A program made the translations under genes and the position numbers. Source: Nitrospirillum viridazoti CBAmc (GTDB lineage: Bacteria; Pseudomonadota; Alphaproteobacteria; Azospirillales; Azospirillaceae). From it: a stretch of DNA of 64,000 bases. This document shows positions 56,801 to 64,000 of the stretch, piece by piece. The stretch lies in NCBI RefSeq assembly GCF_000730165.1, contig NZ_CP022111.1, positions 744,001-808,000 on the forward strand, written 5' to 3'. The notes under the pieces are model-generated. The model worked only from the letters and a program-made list of their open reading frames with translations, was not told where the DNA came from and searched no databases. Each line of letters begins with the position of its first letter. The stretch's first letter is position 1.

Positions 56801-57103
56801 GTGTTCCTGCGGGCGACGCACATCCCGCAGTTCTCCAGCCAGCACAACATCACCCATCGCCGCCTGCTGGCCCGGCTGATGCAGCTGGACGTGCCCTGGG
56901 CCCTGGACCTGCTGTCCCGCATCTTCCCCGTGGCAGAGACCGCGGGGGAGGGCGATTTCGGCGAAAGCGCCACCTACGTCAGCGATGACAGCCAGAACTA
57001 TGGGCAGGAGAACGAGCGCATCTTCAAACCCATTGCCAGCCTGTACGACCTGGTACGCCGGGTGGGCAACGGCATCACTCAGCGCATCGGCTTCTTCGGC
57101 TGA
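53873..57103 (+). CDS. Phosphoenolpyruvate carboxylase homologue with altered active-site motifs
   Basis: 1076 residues, longer than the usual about 900, with a low-complexity Ala/Thr/Glu N-terminal extension (about 1-90). ITAHPTFNLTGELMDAM corresponds to the TAHPTE motif, GFSDAGRYLG to GYSDSxKDxG (Lys replaced by Arg), and FDTHGESIGRGAHP to FHGRGGxxGRGG. The C-terminal half carries SQHNITHRRLLARLMQ-type segments seen in this family. The fold is kept but the glycine-rich loop and catalytic Lys are altered, so HCO3- fixation on PEP cannot be assumed. ATG 53873 versus 53903 unclear; neither has a clear ribosome site. Confidence 0.85.
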   Translation: MSNQTGHRTIMKSSLAASRDAEKSAEKSTDSGQAPAKTVTPAKTPETASAGTATATPGVDVKAADAATLAALAKAGPLLDRPVAKFASLDQPGAPKADAVGLTADLVARLTRYTKLADADPFANPVSLLALDVSRRLHSGELDLAAVEQAIQYLGAEGFLARARRLGAYLGEADPAANAARIRALIEGLAVGADGQPVAFEAFRAQVEKEIFGIVITAHPTFNLTGELMDAMAKLATGRDEAGVPLTAAARKALIASVAATELRPGELSLVDEHRLSLAAITNIQAALRTVYDIVLAVARERYPEQWSELTPRLLTVASWVGYDLDGRSDIRWSDTLHKRLVVQLGQLRHYLAEVQAIRKVAPVQEDLRNTLDLLESRLALAIAQVSDEVAAFGRETTTQKDIEAIAQRMHDGLSLRLVEAAHAIEQVDRAIRLASVAGKGAAGKEMKGDEVVRRLAILKAELSNYGLGQAHTHVRINATQLHNAVRKTVGMETAPDDPRYRQSYLNAITGLLDEVRPVRINFGSIIAERTSAKRLFMVVAQMLKYADASVPVRFLIAESESAFTVLTALYYARLFGVADKVDISPLFETERALEVGSRVIEQLLDNPHYRDYVKRRGRLCIQTGFSDAGRYLGQTPASASIERLRLRIARLFTRHRLDGVQLVIFDTHGESIGRGAHPAGFPERLGYVAAPATLSFMTHHKIAFKQEVSFQGGDGYLYFVTQPGALAVVTRILEHMLGGKHATLDDDPFYGDADYIREFFTTVKQFQVSLVEDPNYGALLSALGTNLLYPSGSRAIKRQHDGNADDVDQSRASQFRAIPHNAILQQMGLPANTVSGVGEAIDKDPEHFADLYRTSPRFRQLLGMVEYGVAIASPDALKAYIDTLDPAFWLLRAAHTADPARVEEMRRLAAILEDNPLHSRLIRIFRKLYRDFDVLEEGLARVERHPVPGQVPPPDEALSNGLLVLHALRIALIQEVFLRATHIPQFSSQHNITHRRLLARLMQLDVPWALDLLSRIFPVAETAGEGDFGESATYVSDDSQNYGQENERIFKPIASLYDLVRRVGNGITQRIGFFG

Positions 57104-57117
57104 CGGGCGCCATGGAA

Positions 57118-57160
57118 AAGGGCGCCTTCCCCGGGAATGAGGAGGGCGCCCTTCGTTTTT
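57118..57160 (+). terminator. Terminator of the PEPC-like gene
   Basis: AAGGGCGCC (57118-57126) pairs with GGCGCCCTT (57145-57153), followed by CGTTTTT. It is shared with the end of the convergent mdh gene. Confidence 0.85.
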
Positions 57161-57170
57161 GCGGGAGGGG

Positions 57171-58148
57171 TCAGAGGTCGGCGACGGCGGCCCGCTCCTC
57201 CATCAGTTCGGCCACCGTGCGGTCCAGCATGCGGCGGGCGAACGCGTCGAGTTCCAGCCCGCGCACCCGCTCGATGCGGCCGTCACGGCATAGGGCGGGC
57301 ACGCCGCAGACCAGGCCCTGGGGCAGGCCGTAATCCCCCTCCGACGCCAGGCCCATGGAAACCCAGCGGTCGCCGCTGCCCTGCACCCAGTCGCGCATGT
57401 GGTCGATGGCGGCATTGGCGGCCGAGGCGGCGGAGGACAGGCCGCGCGCCTCGATGATGGCGGTGCCGCGCTGGGCCACCGTGGGGATCAGGGTGTCGCG
57501 GTACCAGGCGTGGTCGCCGATCAGGTCGGGCAGGGGCCGGCCCTGCACCACCGCGTGCTGCCAGTCGGCGAACATGGTGGGGGAGTGATTGCCCCAGACC
57601 GCCAGCCGTTCGACGGCCGTCACGTCCACCCCAGCCTTGGCCGCCAGCTGCGCCTGGGCGCGGTTGTGGTCCAGCCGAATCATCGAAGTGATGGCGTCGT
57701 GCGGCAGGTCCGGGGCATGCCGGATGGCGATCCAGGCGTTGGTGTTGGCGGGGTTGCCCACCACCAGCACCTTGGCCGTGCGCTTGGCCTGCTCATTCAG
57801 CGCGCGGCCCTGCGCCTTGAAAATGGCGGCGTTGGCCGACAGCAGGTCGCGCCGTTCCATGCCCTTGCCGCGGGGGCGGGACCCCACCAGGAAGGCTGCG
57901 TCGATGTCGCGGAAGGCCACGGCCGGATCGTCGCTGACGCTGATGCCGTTCAGCAGCGGGAACGCGCAATCCTCCAGCTCCATCACCACCCCGCGCAAGG
58001 CGGGCAGGGCCGGCGTGATCTCCAACAGCGACAGGTGGATGGGCTGGCCGGAGCCGAACACGTCGCCCTTGGCCAGGCGGAACAGCAGGGAATAGGCGAT
58101 CTGCCCGGCGGCACCGGAGACGGCGACACGAAGGGGGGCGGTTGTCAT
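57171..58148 (-). CDS. mdh: Malate dehydrogenase
   Basis: 325 residues. [33 protein letters not shown], and active-site [11 protein letters not shown] place it in the cytosolic-type MDH family (not the LDH-like MDH). Substrate Arg residues are in [15 protein letters not shown]. Interconverts malate and oxaloacetate with NAD. ATG 58148 preceded by GAGGTG; the open frame goes on 57 codons upstream without similarity. Convergent with the PEPC-like gene. Confidence 0.95.
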   Translation of the reverse strand: MTTAPLRVAVSGAAGQIAYSLLFRLAKGDVFGSGQPIHLSLLEITPALPALRGVVMELEDCAFPLLNGISVSDDPAVAFRDIDAAFLVGSRPRGKGMERRDLLSANAAIFKAQGRALNEQAKRTAKVLVVGNPANTNAWIAIRHAPDLPHDAITSMIRLDHNRAQAQLAAKAGVDVTAVERLAVWGNHSPTMFADWQHAVVQGRPLPDLIGDHAWYRDTLIPTVAQRGTAIIEARGLSSAASAANAAIDHMRDWVQGSGDRWVSMGLASEGDYGLPQGLVCGVPALCRDGRIERVRGLELDAFARRMLDRTVAELMEERAAVADL

Positions 58149-58339
58149 GACAGGCACCTCAGGATTGGTTTGCGCTTGCCCCATGAAGCTGCGCGCCATC
58201 CTGAGATCGTTCCAACAGAACGTATTGAATGAACCGATCCGGTTTATTGATGATTGGTCGCAGCGGGCTCGAGGTAAGACCCTTGCCGGCTTTCCGGGAT
58301 CATGCTGCCTTAGGGGCACAACCCGGGGGGCGGCTTGTG

Positions 58340-59503
58340 ATGCGATTTCTTGGCTTTATGGTGGGCGTCCTGCTGTGCGTCTTGGCACCGGCGCGGGCGG
58401 CAGAGATCCATCAGGCCCAGGTCGAGGCCCGCGTCCCCTGGCTGCCCCGGGCGGTTGCCGCCAGCGATGGGCGGAACCACCTGGCCTATGAACTCCACAT
58501 CACCAGTTTTGATTCCGGCGACGGGCCGCTGACGCTGGAGCGGCTGTCGGTGTTCGCTGGTGATACGGTGGCCCCCCTGTTGACCGTGGCCGGCGCGGAC
58601 CTGGCCGGCCTGTTGGCCCAGCCGCCGGAGGATAAAGCGGACGATGGTGTCGCCATTGGGCCCGGCCGGCGCCAGGTGCTGTTCCTCTGGCTGACCCTGC
58701 CGCCCGGCGCGCCGCCGGCGAGCCTGCGCCATCAGCTGGACTTCCGGACGGCGGCGGGGCAGGTGCAGCGTGCGGGCGCCGTGGCCTGCGCGGTCGCCCG
58801 CACGACGGCGCTGGAGATCGGGCCGCCGTTGCGCGGCGGCGATTGGCTGGCGGTGGAGGGGCCGGGCAACCCGCATTCCCACCACTGGGGCAGCATGGTC
58901 GCCGTCGATGGGGAACTCACCATCCCCCAGCGCTTCGCCATCGACTGGTTCGGCCTGGCCGGCACCGGCCATTCCTTGCGCGACCGCCATGACAGCTTGT
59001 CGGCGACCCGGGATGAGGACTGGATCGGCTATGGTGCCGAGGTGCTGGCGGTTGCGAACGGCGTGGTGCGGAATGTGCGCAACGATGTGCCCGATGGCAC
59101 GCCGCTGGCGCCACAATCCGTTCCGGACGATCTGACCGCCCGGACCCTCTATGGCAACTTCGTCATCCTGGAAATCGCGCCTGGCGTCTTCGCGCACTAC
59201 GCGCATCTGCGTACAGGCAGTGTCACGGTAAAGGTCGGCGACCGCGTCCAGGCGGGGGCGGTGATCGGCCGGCTGGGGCAGACCGGTGCCGCCGGCGCGC
59301 CGCATCTGCATTTCCACCTGAGCGACCGGCCGACCTTTGAGCAATCGGAAGGGTTGCCCTTCGTGATCAAGGGCTACACCCGGCAGGGCAAGACCAATGT
59401 CGAGGCGACCTTCGATGTCGATACACCGGTCGCGCTGGAGGGAAGCCCCCGGGCCATCCGCCACGCCATGCCCCTGGATGGCGACGTGGTGCGCTTTCCT
59501 TGA
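58340..59503 (+). CDS. M23 family (LytM-fold) metallopeptidase-like exported protein
   Basis: 387 residues from ATG 58340 with a signal peptide ([20 protein letters not shown]). The central beta-rich part (about 25-190) precedes the M23 domain (about 215-375): [32 protein letters not shown] (HxH zinc ligands). The first metal site is QRFAIDW, where canonical M23 enzymes have HxxxD; the position four residues before the Asp is Arg, so zinc may be bound with upstream His (HSHHW). Probably a peptidoglycan hydrolase or its inactive regulator. Confidence 0.8.
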   Translation: MRFLGFMVGVLLCVLAPARAAEIHQAQVEARVPWLPRAVAASDGRNHLAYELHITSFDSGDGPLTLERLSVFAGDTVAPLLTVAGADLAGLLAQPPEDKADDGVAIGPGRRQVLFLWLTLPPGAPPASLRHQLDFRTAAGQVQRAGAVACAVARTTALEIGPPLRGGDWLAVEGPGNPHSHHWGSMVAVDGELTIPQRFAIDWFGLAGTGHSLRDRHDSLSATRDEDWIGYGAEVLAVANGVVRNVRNDVPDGTPLAPQSVPDDLTARTLYGNFVILEIAPGVFAHYAHLRTGSVTVKVGDRVQAGAVIGRLGQTGAAGAPHLHFHLSDRPTFEQSEGLPFVIKGYTRQGKTNVEATFDVDTPVALEGSPRAIRHAMPLDGDVVRFP

Positions 59504-59558
59504 GCCGGCCGGCGCCTCGCCCGGCGGCGGATGCCGGGCGAGGTGCGGAGGAGAGGCC

Positions 59559-60590
59559 TCAGCTTTGGCCGGGTGGATTGTGGACCAGGACGCCGTACCA
59601 GCCCAGGCCGCGATAGGTTTCATAGCCCGGTGTGCGGGCGAAGCCGATCAGGCGGCCGTGGCGGTCCAGGTAATGGCCCATCGGCTGGCCCTGGGTCACC
59701 AGGTGGAAGCTTTCCGTCAGTTCACCCCGGCCGTCGCTGGCGGCGATGATGCGGCCGGCGGCATCCAGCAGCAGGCAGCGGGTGTTGGTCCGTTCCGACG
59801 TTTCCAGGCGGACACCGGTTACCACGGCGCGGGCCTGTGGCTCCCAATCGAAGAAGATGCCCAGCGCGCCCAGAACCTCGCCGTCCTGGGCGCCGTCGCG
59901 GCGCACGGCGGTGGAATAGGTCGCGACGGTACGATTCTCCAGCACCGGGTTCGGACGGACGTCCTCCACCGCGAAGTCGCCGCCGTCGCGGGTGCGCAGG
60001 GCGTCGATGAACCAGGCCTCGTTGGAAACGTTGGTGCCGATGGCGTGGGGGAAGCGGTCCGGGCGGCCGGTGGCGATGACGCGGCCGCTGCGGTCGGCCA
60101 CCCACAGGTCGAGATAGACGGTATAGCTTTGCAGGATGACGTTCAGCCGCTCGCTGGCGTGGCGGAACGCTTCGTGCGAGGGGCTCTGCAGGCCGGCGAC
60201 CACGGCGCTGTCCGTCGCCCACCACCGCACGTCGCACGACCGCTCATAGAGGTTGCGGTCAATGATGTCGATGCTGTTCAGCGCAAGGTCGGCCAGGCGC
60301 TGGCCCCGGAAGCGGGTCATCAGATCCTCGCCCACCGTGGTCATGCGATCGACCAGTTGGCCGATTTCGCTGCGCAGTTCACCCGCCACCACGCTGACGC
60401 GCTGGGAGATGGAGTTGACCTCGTTGGCCACCACGGCGAAGCCCCGTCCGGCGTCGCCGGCGCGGCCGGCCTCGATCAGGGCGTTGAAAGCCAGCATCTT
60501 GGTGGTCCGGTTGATATCCTCGATCACCGAAACCTTCTGGCTGGCGACATCCAGAACGTTCTTCGTCAGGTCGATCAGGCTGTTGTCCAT
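59559..60590 (-). CDS. Cytoplasmic chemoreceptor-like protein with reversed order: MCP tip then Cache domain
   Basis: 343 residues without a membrane helix. Residues about 15-60 carry the chemoreceptor hairpin core KMLAFNALIEAGRAGDAGRGFAVVANEV, followed by a short coiled coil (SISQRVSVVAGELRSEIGQL). Residues about 105-330 look like a double Cache/PDC sensor (LDLWVADRSGRVIATGRPDRFP, NEAWFIDALRTRDG, GVRLETSE...). In normal MCPs the sensor is N-terminal and the hairpin much longer. ATG 60590 follows GGGGGAG. Interaction with CheA/CheW is not certain. Confidence 0.75.
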   Translation of the reverse strand: MDNSLIDLTKNVLDVASQKVSVIEDINRTTKMLAFNALIEAGRAGDAGRGFAVVANEVNSISQRVSVVAGELRSEIGQLVDRMTTVGEDLMTRFRGQRLADLALNSIDIIDRNLYERSCDVRWWATDSAVVAGLQSPSHEAFRHASERLNVILQSYTVYLDLWVADRSGRVIATGRPDRFPHAIGTNVSNEAWFIDALRTRDGGDFAVEDVRPNPVLENRTVATYSTAVRRDGAQDGEVLGALGIFFDWEPQARAVVTGVRLETSERTNTRCLLLDAAGRIIAASDGRGELTESFHLVTQGQPMGHYLDRHGRLIGFARTPGYETYRGLGWYGVLVHNPPGQS

Positions 60591-61031
60591 CGGCTCCCCC
60601 ACTCTCTTGATTAGCTTTTGTGCGTCGCAGCAAAGAACGTCACGTTACTACGCTAACGCAAAAGACGTGCCGGGAGCCGAATGGTGTACCGCGCCATTAA
60701 TAAGTCGTTAAGAATCAAGGGGGATGGCCTGCTCATTCGTGGCAGGAACGCTGCCCTGTCCCTAACCGAAAGTGGAGGATTGGCCAAATTGCGGGCAAAG
60801 GGCTGCACAGTCGATGTGCAACCTATAGGCGGTGTCCGAAAGTGAAATCGGTTTCGTCTTCCGCCGCCGCATGATCGTGGAATGCCGCGCCTTATGCCAT
60901 TGATGCAGCCCACTGCCATCTACTTTTTTGATGGAGTTTGCAGATTTGGGATGGGATAGTTTTTGTCTGGGGCGCATCGCTTGATTGCATGGATTATACA
61001 ACCCTGACGGTTGATGCCCGGGTGCCGGCCG
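60591..61031. other. Intergenic region between the chemoreceptor-like gene and sixA
   Basis: About 440 nt of lower G+C (roughly half AT near 60840-61010). No gene that I could support; one 79-codon minus-strand frame (60762-61001) has no recognisable product. It might hold promoter signals or a decayed element end. Confidence 0.4.
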
Positions 61032-61562
61032 TTACGCCGACGCCACCTCCCTCGGCGTGACGAATTCGGCCAGACGACCAGTCCCCGGGGCAAGATCAGC
61101 CCATCGGTCCAGGGGCAATTCCAGCCGCGCCAGGGCGCCGGTCGGGTATTTTTCCATGATGCGGGTGCGAAGAGGGGTCTCTTCCGCCTGGGCCAGGTCC
61201 AGCGCCAGCTCCTCCAGCCCGGGGTTGTGCCCGATCAGCAGGACGGTGGCGGTGGGGTCGGCCAAGGCGCGCAGCCGATCGGCCAGGGCGCGGGCCGACG
61301 CCATATAAAAGACTCGGTCCACGCTCATGGGTGGCGTCTCGCGCCACAGGGGCAGCAGGCCCGCCAGCGTGGCCCTGGTACGGGCGGCCGTGGAACAGAG
61401 GATGAGATCGGGCTGGGGTGTTCCACCCTTGCGGCGCCTGAAATAGTCGGCCATGGTCGTTAACGCGCGCTCCCCCCGGGACGACAGGGGACGCTCATGA
61501 TCAGGGACGCTGTCATCGTCCCAGGAGGATTTCATATGCCGGAGCAGGAACAGGGTCTTCAC
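61032..61562 (-). CDS. sixA: Phosphohistidine phosphatase SixA
   Basis: 176 residues from GTG 61562 with the ribosome site [21 protein letters not shown] opens with the RH motif of the histidine phosphatase superfamily; [11 protein letters not shown] and [14 protein letters not shown] (second His) complete the active site. SixA removes phosphate from phospho-His of phosphotransfer proteins, e.g. of the nitrogen PTS. Its start is 172 nt from ppk, in divergent orientation; a longer open frame on the same strand extends upstream but is unrelated. Confidence 0.88.
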   Translation of the reverse strand: MKTLFLLRHMKSSWDDDSVPDHERPLSSRGERALTTMADYFRRRKGGTPQPDLILCSTAARTRATLAGLLPLWRETPPMSVDRVFYMASARALADRLRALADPTATVLLIGHNPGLEELALDLAQAEETPLRTRIMEKYPTGALARLELPLDRWADLAPGTGRLAEFVTPREVASA

Positions 61563-61685
61563 GCGACATCCCCCAGGATGGACCGGCTGCCCGAGCCCGC
61601 TGTGGAACCGGCGGCCCCGGAAAAGAAAAAAGGAATGGGTACGAAAACAACGGGATCGACAACGCGAGAACCAGAAACGGTAACG

Positions 61686-61714
61686 TTGGCGGCCTATGGT
61701 GATCGACCCGATAC
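61686..61714 (+). promoter_or_regulatory. Weak promoter candidate for ppk
   Basis: TTGGCG (61686-61691), 17-nt spacer, CGATAC (61709-61714). Correct spacing but a poor -10; transcription would begin about 13 nt before the chosen ATG. Confidence 0.3.
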
Positions 61715-61733
61715 CCGTGCTGTTAATGAGGCG

Positions 61734-63923
61734 ACCATGTCCACGGCGGTGGAAACCCCGATCCGCGAAGCTGAGTCCACCCCCATCGATATGACGTCGG
61801 CGGACCGGTTCATCAACCGCGAACTGTCGTGGCTGGCCTTCAATCAGCGCGTTCTGGAGGAAGCGTACAACGCCCAGCATCCGCTGCTGGAGCGGCTGCG
61901 TTTCCTGTCCATTTCGGCCAGCAACCTGGATGAGTTCTACACCGTCCGCGTCGCGGCGCTGAAGGCGCAGGTGACGGCTGGCGTCGCCACCCCCTCGGAC
62001 GACAACCTGACCCCGGCGCAGCAACTGGCCGCCATCAACGAGCGCGCCGCCGAGTTGATGCGCGAACAGCAGGCGTGTTGGCTAATGATGCGCGCCGACT
62101 TGGCCAAGGCCGGCATCGCCGCCATCGACCCCGGCGAGCTGACCCCGTCGGAGACCGACTGGCTGGAAGCGAAGTTCCTGGACGATATCTTCCCGGTGCT
62201 GACGCCCATCGCCGTCGACCCGGCCCATCCTTTCCCCTTCATCGCCAATTCCGGCTTCTCGCTGGCCGTCCAGCTGTACGACCCGGCGCGCAACACCCAT
62301 CTGGACGCCCTGGTCCTGCTGCCGGCGCAGCTGGACCGTTTCGTGCGCCTGCCGGGCAGCGATGTGCGCTTCATCCTGCTGGAAGAGCTGGTGCTGCTGT
62401 TCATCGACCGGCTGTTCCCGCCCTTCACCCTGAAGGGACATGGCTTCTTCCGCGTGCTGCGCGACAGCGACATCGAAATCGAGGAAGAGTCCGAAGACCT
62501 GGTCCGCACCTTCGAGACGGCGCTGAAGCGCCGCCGCCGCGGCAGCGTCATCCAGCTGTGCGTCAACGCCGGCATGTCGCGCGACCTGCGCGACTTCCTG
62601 GCGGGCCAACTGCATGTGCCGACCGACGACGTGTTCGTGCTGGACGGCCTGATCGGTCCGGCGGAGACCAAGCAACTGATCATCGATGAGCGGCCGGACC
62701 TGCTGTTCCAGCCGTACAACGCCCGCTTCCCGGAGCGTATCCGCGATTTCGGCGGCGACTGCTTCGCCGCCATCCGCCACAAGGACATCATCGTCCACCA
62801 CCCGTTCGAGAGCTTCGACGTGGTGGTGCAGTTCCTGCGCCAGGCGGCGCAGGATCCGTCGGTGCTGGCCATCAAGCAGACGCTGTACCGCACCTCCAAG
62901 AACTCCCCCATCGTCGCCGCCCTGATCGAGGCGGCGGAGGCGGGCAAGAGCGTCACGGCGATGGTGGAGCTGAAGGCCCGCTTCGATGAAGAGGCCAACA
63001 TCCGTTGGGCGCGCGACCTGGAACGGGCGGGCGTGCAGGTGGTCTACGGCTTCGTCGACCTGAAGACCCACGCCAAGGTGTCGCTGGTGGTGCGCCGGGA
63101 ACAGAAGGGCCTGCGCTCTTACGTTCATTTCGGCACCGGCAACTACCACCCCATCACCGCCAAGATTTACACCGATCTCAGCTTCTTCACCTGCGACCCG
63201 GCGCTGGTGCACGACGCGGCCCACATGTTCAACTACATGACCGGCTACGCCACGCCCAAGGCGCTGGAGAAGATCGCCATCGCCCCCATCGGCCTGCGCG
63301 ACCGGCTGGTCAGCCTGATCGACGCGGAAATCGCCCACGCCCGCGCCGGCCGCCCGGCGCAGATCTGGGTGAAGCTGAACTCCCTGGTGGACGCCCGCAT
63401 CATCGACAAGCTGTACGAGGCGTCGCAGCAGGGCGTCAGCATTGACATGGTCATCCGCGGCATCTGCTGCCTGCGGCCGGGGGTGAAGGGCCTGTCGGAA
63501 AATATCCGGGTGAAGAGCATCGTCGGCCGTTTCCTGGAGCATGGCCGCGTGGTCTGCTTCGGCAACGGCGTGGGCTTGCCGCACCCCGGCGCCAAGGTCT
63601 TCATCTCCTCCGCCGACTGGATGCCGCGCAACCTGGATCGCCGCATCGAGACGCTGGTGCCCATCGAGACGCCGTCCTGCCACCGTCAGGTGATGGACCA
63701 GATCATGGTCGCCAACCTGAAGGATGAGGCGCAAAGCTGGCAGCTTAGCCCTGATGGCGAGTATCATCGTATCGAAGCACCGCTGGGCGCCTTCAACGCC
63801 CACACGTTCTTCATGACCAACCCCAGCCTGTCGGGGCGGGGCAGCAGCGCGGTCACCGATCCCAAGGGGCCGGCCAAGCTGTTGCTGAAGGCGGCCGCCA
63901 AGGCCGCGAAGCGTGCCGACTGA
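61734..63923 (+). CDS. ppk: Polyphosphate kinase 1
   Basis: 729 residues. Polymerises the gamma-phosphate of ATP into polyphosphate on the inner membrane. His446 in [11 protein letters not shown] and His603 in [12 protein letters not shown] correspond to E. coli His435 and His592 by their spacing of 157; [19 protein letters not shown] opens the N-domain. ATG 61734 gives a product of the usual length; the frame remains open upstream to 61497, and AGGAGG before ATG 61536 is probably coincidental since that stretch overlaps sixA. Confidence 0.95.
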   Translation, partial: TMSTAVETPIREAESTPIDMTSADRFINRELSWLAFNQRVLEEAYNAQHPLLERLRFLSISASNLDEFYTVRVAALKAQVTAGVATPSDDNLTPAQQLAAINERAAELMREQQACWLMMRADLAKAGIAAIDPGELTPSETDWLEAKFLDDIFPVLTPIAVDPAHPFPFIANSGFSLAVQLYDPARNTHLDALVLLPAQLDRFVRLPGSDVRFILLEELVLLFIDRLFPPFTLKGHGFFRVLRDSDIEIEEESEDLVRTFETALKRRRRGSVIQLCVNAGMSRDLRDFLAGQLHVPTDDVFVLDGLIGPAETKQLIIDERPDLLFQPYNARFPERIRDFGGDCFAAIRHKDIIVHHPFESFDVVVQFLRQAAQDPSVLAIKQTLYRTSKNSPIVAALIEAAEAGKSVTAMVELKARFDEEANIRWARDLERAGVQVVYGFVDLKTHAKVSLVVRREQKGLRSYVHFGTGNYHPITAKIYTDLSFFTCDPALVHDAAHMFNYMTGYATPKALEKIAIAPIGLRDRLVSLIDAEIAHARAGRPAQIWVKLNSLVDARIIDKLYEASQQGVSIDMVIRGICCLRPGVKGLSENIRVKSIVGRFLEHGRVVCFGNGVGLPHPGAKVFISSADWMPRNLDRRIETLVPIETPSCHRQVMDQIMVANLKDEAQSWQLSPDGEYHRIEAPLGAFNAHTFFMTNPSLSGRGSSAVTDPKGPAKLLLKAAAKAAKRAD

Positions 63924-63952
63924 ATTGCCTGCCTTAGCCCGTACCGGATGCC

Positions 63953-64000
63953 ATGCCCGTAAAGCTTGACCGACCCGCCCCTGAACGCCACGTTGGCGCC
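63953..64000 (+). CDS. Probable start of ppx (exopolyphosphatase), cut by the window edge
   Basis: ATG 63953 opens a frame of 16 codons to the edge (MPVKLDRPAPERHVGA), 29 nt after the ppk stop and with GGATG before it. A ppx gene commonly follows ppk in alphaproteobacteria. Too short to identify by sequence. Confidence 0.35.
   Translation, partial: MPVKLDRPAPERHVGA

Noticed and set aside
60762-61001. 79-codon minus-strand frame between the chemoreceptor-like gene and sixA, considered as a transposase fragment
   Set aside because: No DDE or helix-turn-helix motif, no terminal repeats and no ribosome site; left as unexplained intergenic DNA.

Overview
The window is GC-rich DNA (roughly 68-70% G+C by eye) from an alphaproteobacterium, most likely of the Azospirillum/Nitrospirillum part of the Rhodospirillales. 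This rests on the gene content: an RNase E with a long acidic insert beside an AMIN-amidase/PBP1A pair, an HdaA-type replication regulator, a PmtA-type phospholipid methyltransferase, a short aa3-oxidase subunit IV, and the order purN-purM / DUF2066 / PerM-like / hdaA. It is ordinary chromosome carrying several small accessory clusters. I saw no rRNA, tRNA, CRISPR array or intact insertion sequence. All functional names come from recognising motifs by eye; no search was run.

Layout. 1-2474: lipid A/envelope glycosyltransferase operon (ArnC-like, LAB_N, ArnT-like; minus strand, running off the left edge). 2682-6696: nicotinamidase and RNase E. 7263-11380: cell-wall amidase and PBP1A. 11450-16277: accessory block (SDR/GlxA-type regulator pair, outer-membrane barrel protein, MarR/MATE efflux pair with a long operator-like dyad). 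16517-18761: three tandem ~60-residue peptides with an exact Y-x(10)-GDL motif, followed by a radical SAM/SPASM enzyme with a C-terminal zinc ribbon; this is the best candidate for an uncharacterised peptide-modification system. 18820-19359: an AT-rich orphan membrane-protein gene, probably transferred. 19813-27162: gmk-yicC, an SDR, a RidA/class V aminotransferase pair with a divergent LysR regulator, an acyltransferase and PmtA. 27433-30464: ABC-F ATPase and a Phd-type antitoxin/zeta-type kinase module. 30572: ndk.

31210-40586 is a complete reductive pyrimidine-degradation cluster: omega-amino acid transaminase, dihydropyrimidine dehydrogenase PreT/PreA, N-carbamoyl-beta-alanine hydrolase, RutR-like regulator, dihydropyrimidinase and NCS1 uptake permease. 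A 15/16 match to the published E. coli RutR operator lies before the first gene. 40694-46552: CsaA, a TPR-OGT (SPINDLY-like) glycosyltransferase, a decayed acyl-CoA synthetase tail, CoxIV, and a FAD monooxygenase/MarR pair with three copies of one operator. 46556-51668: purine synthesis (purN, and purM without any ATG/GTG/TTG start), DUF2066, PerM-like permease, HdaA. 51685-64000: CYTH-CHAD protein, a PEP-carboxylase homologue with altered catalytic motifs, malate dehydrogenase, an M23 peptidase, a soluble chemoreceptor-like protein with reversed domain order, SixA, Ppk1 and probably the first codons of ppx. Polyphosphate is a plausible theme at this end (CHAD, Ppk, putative Ppx).
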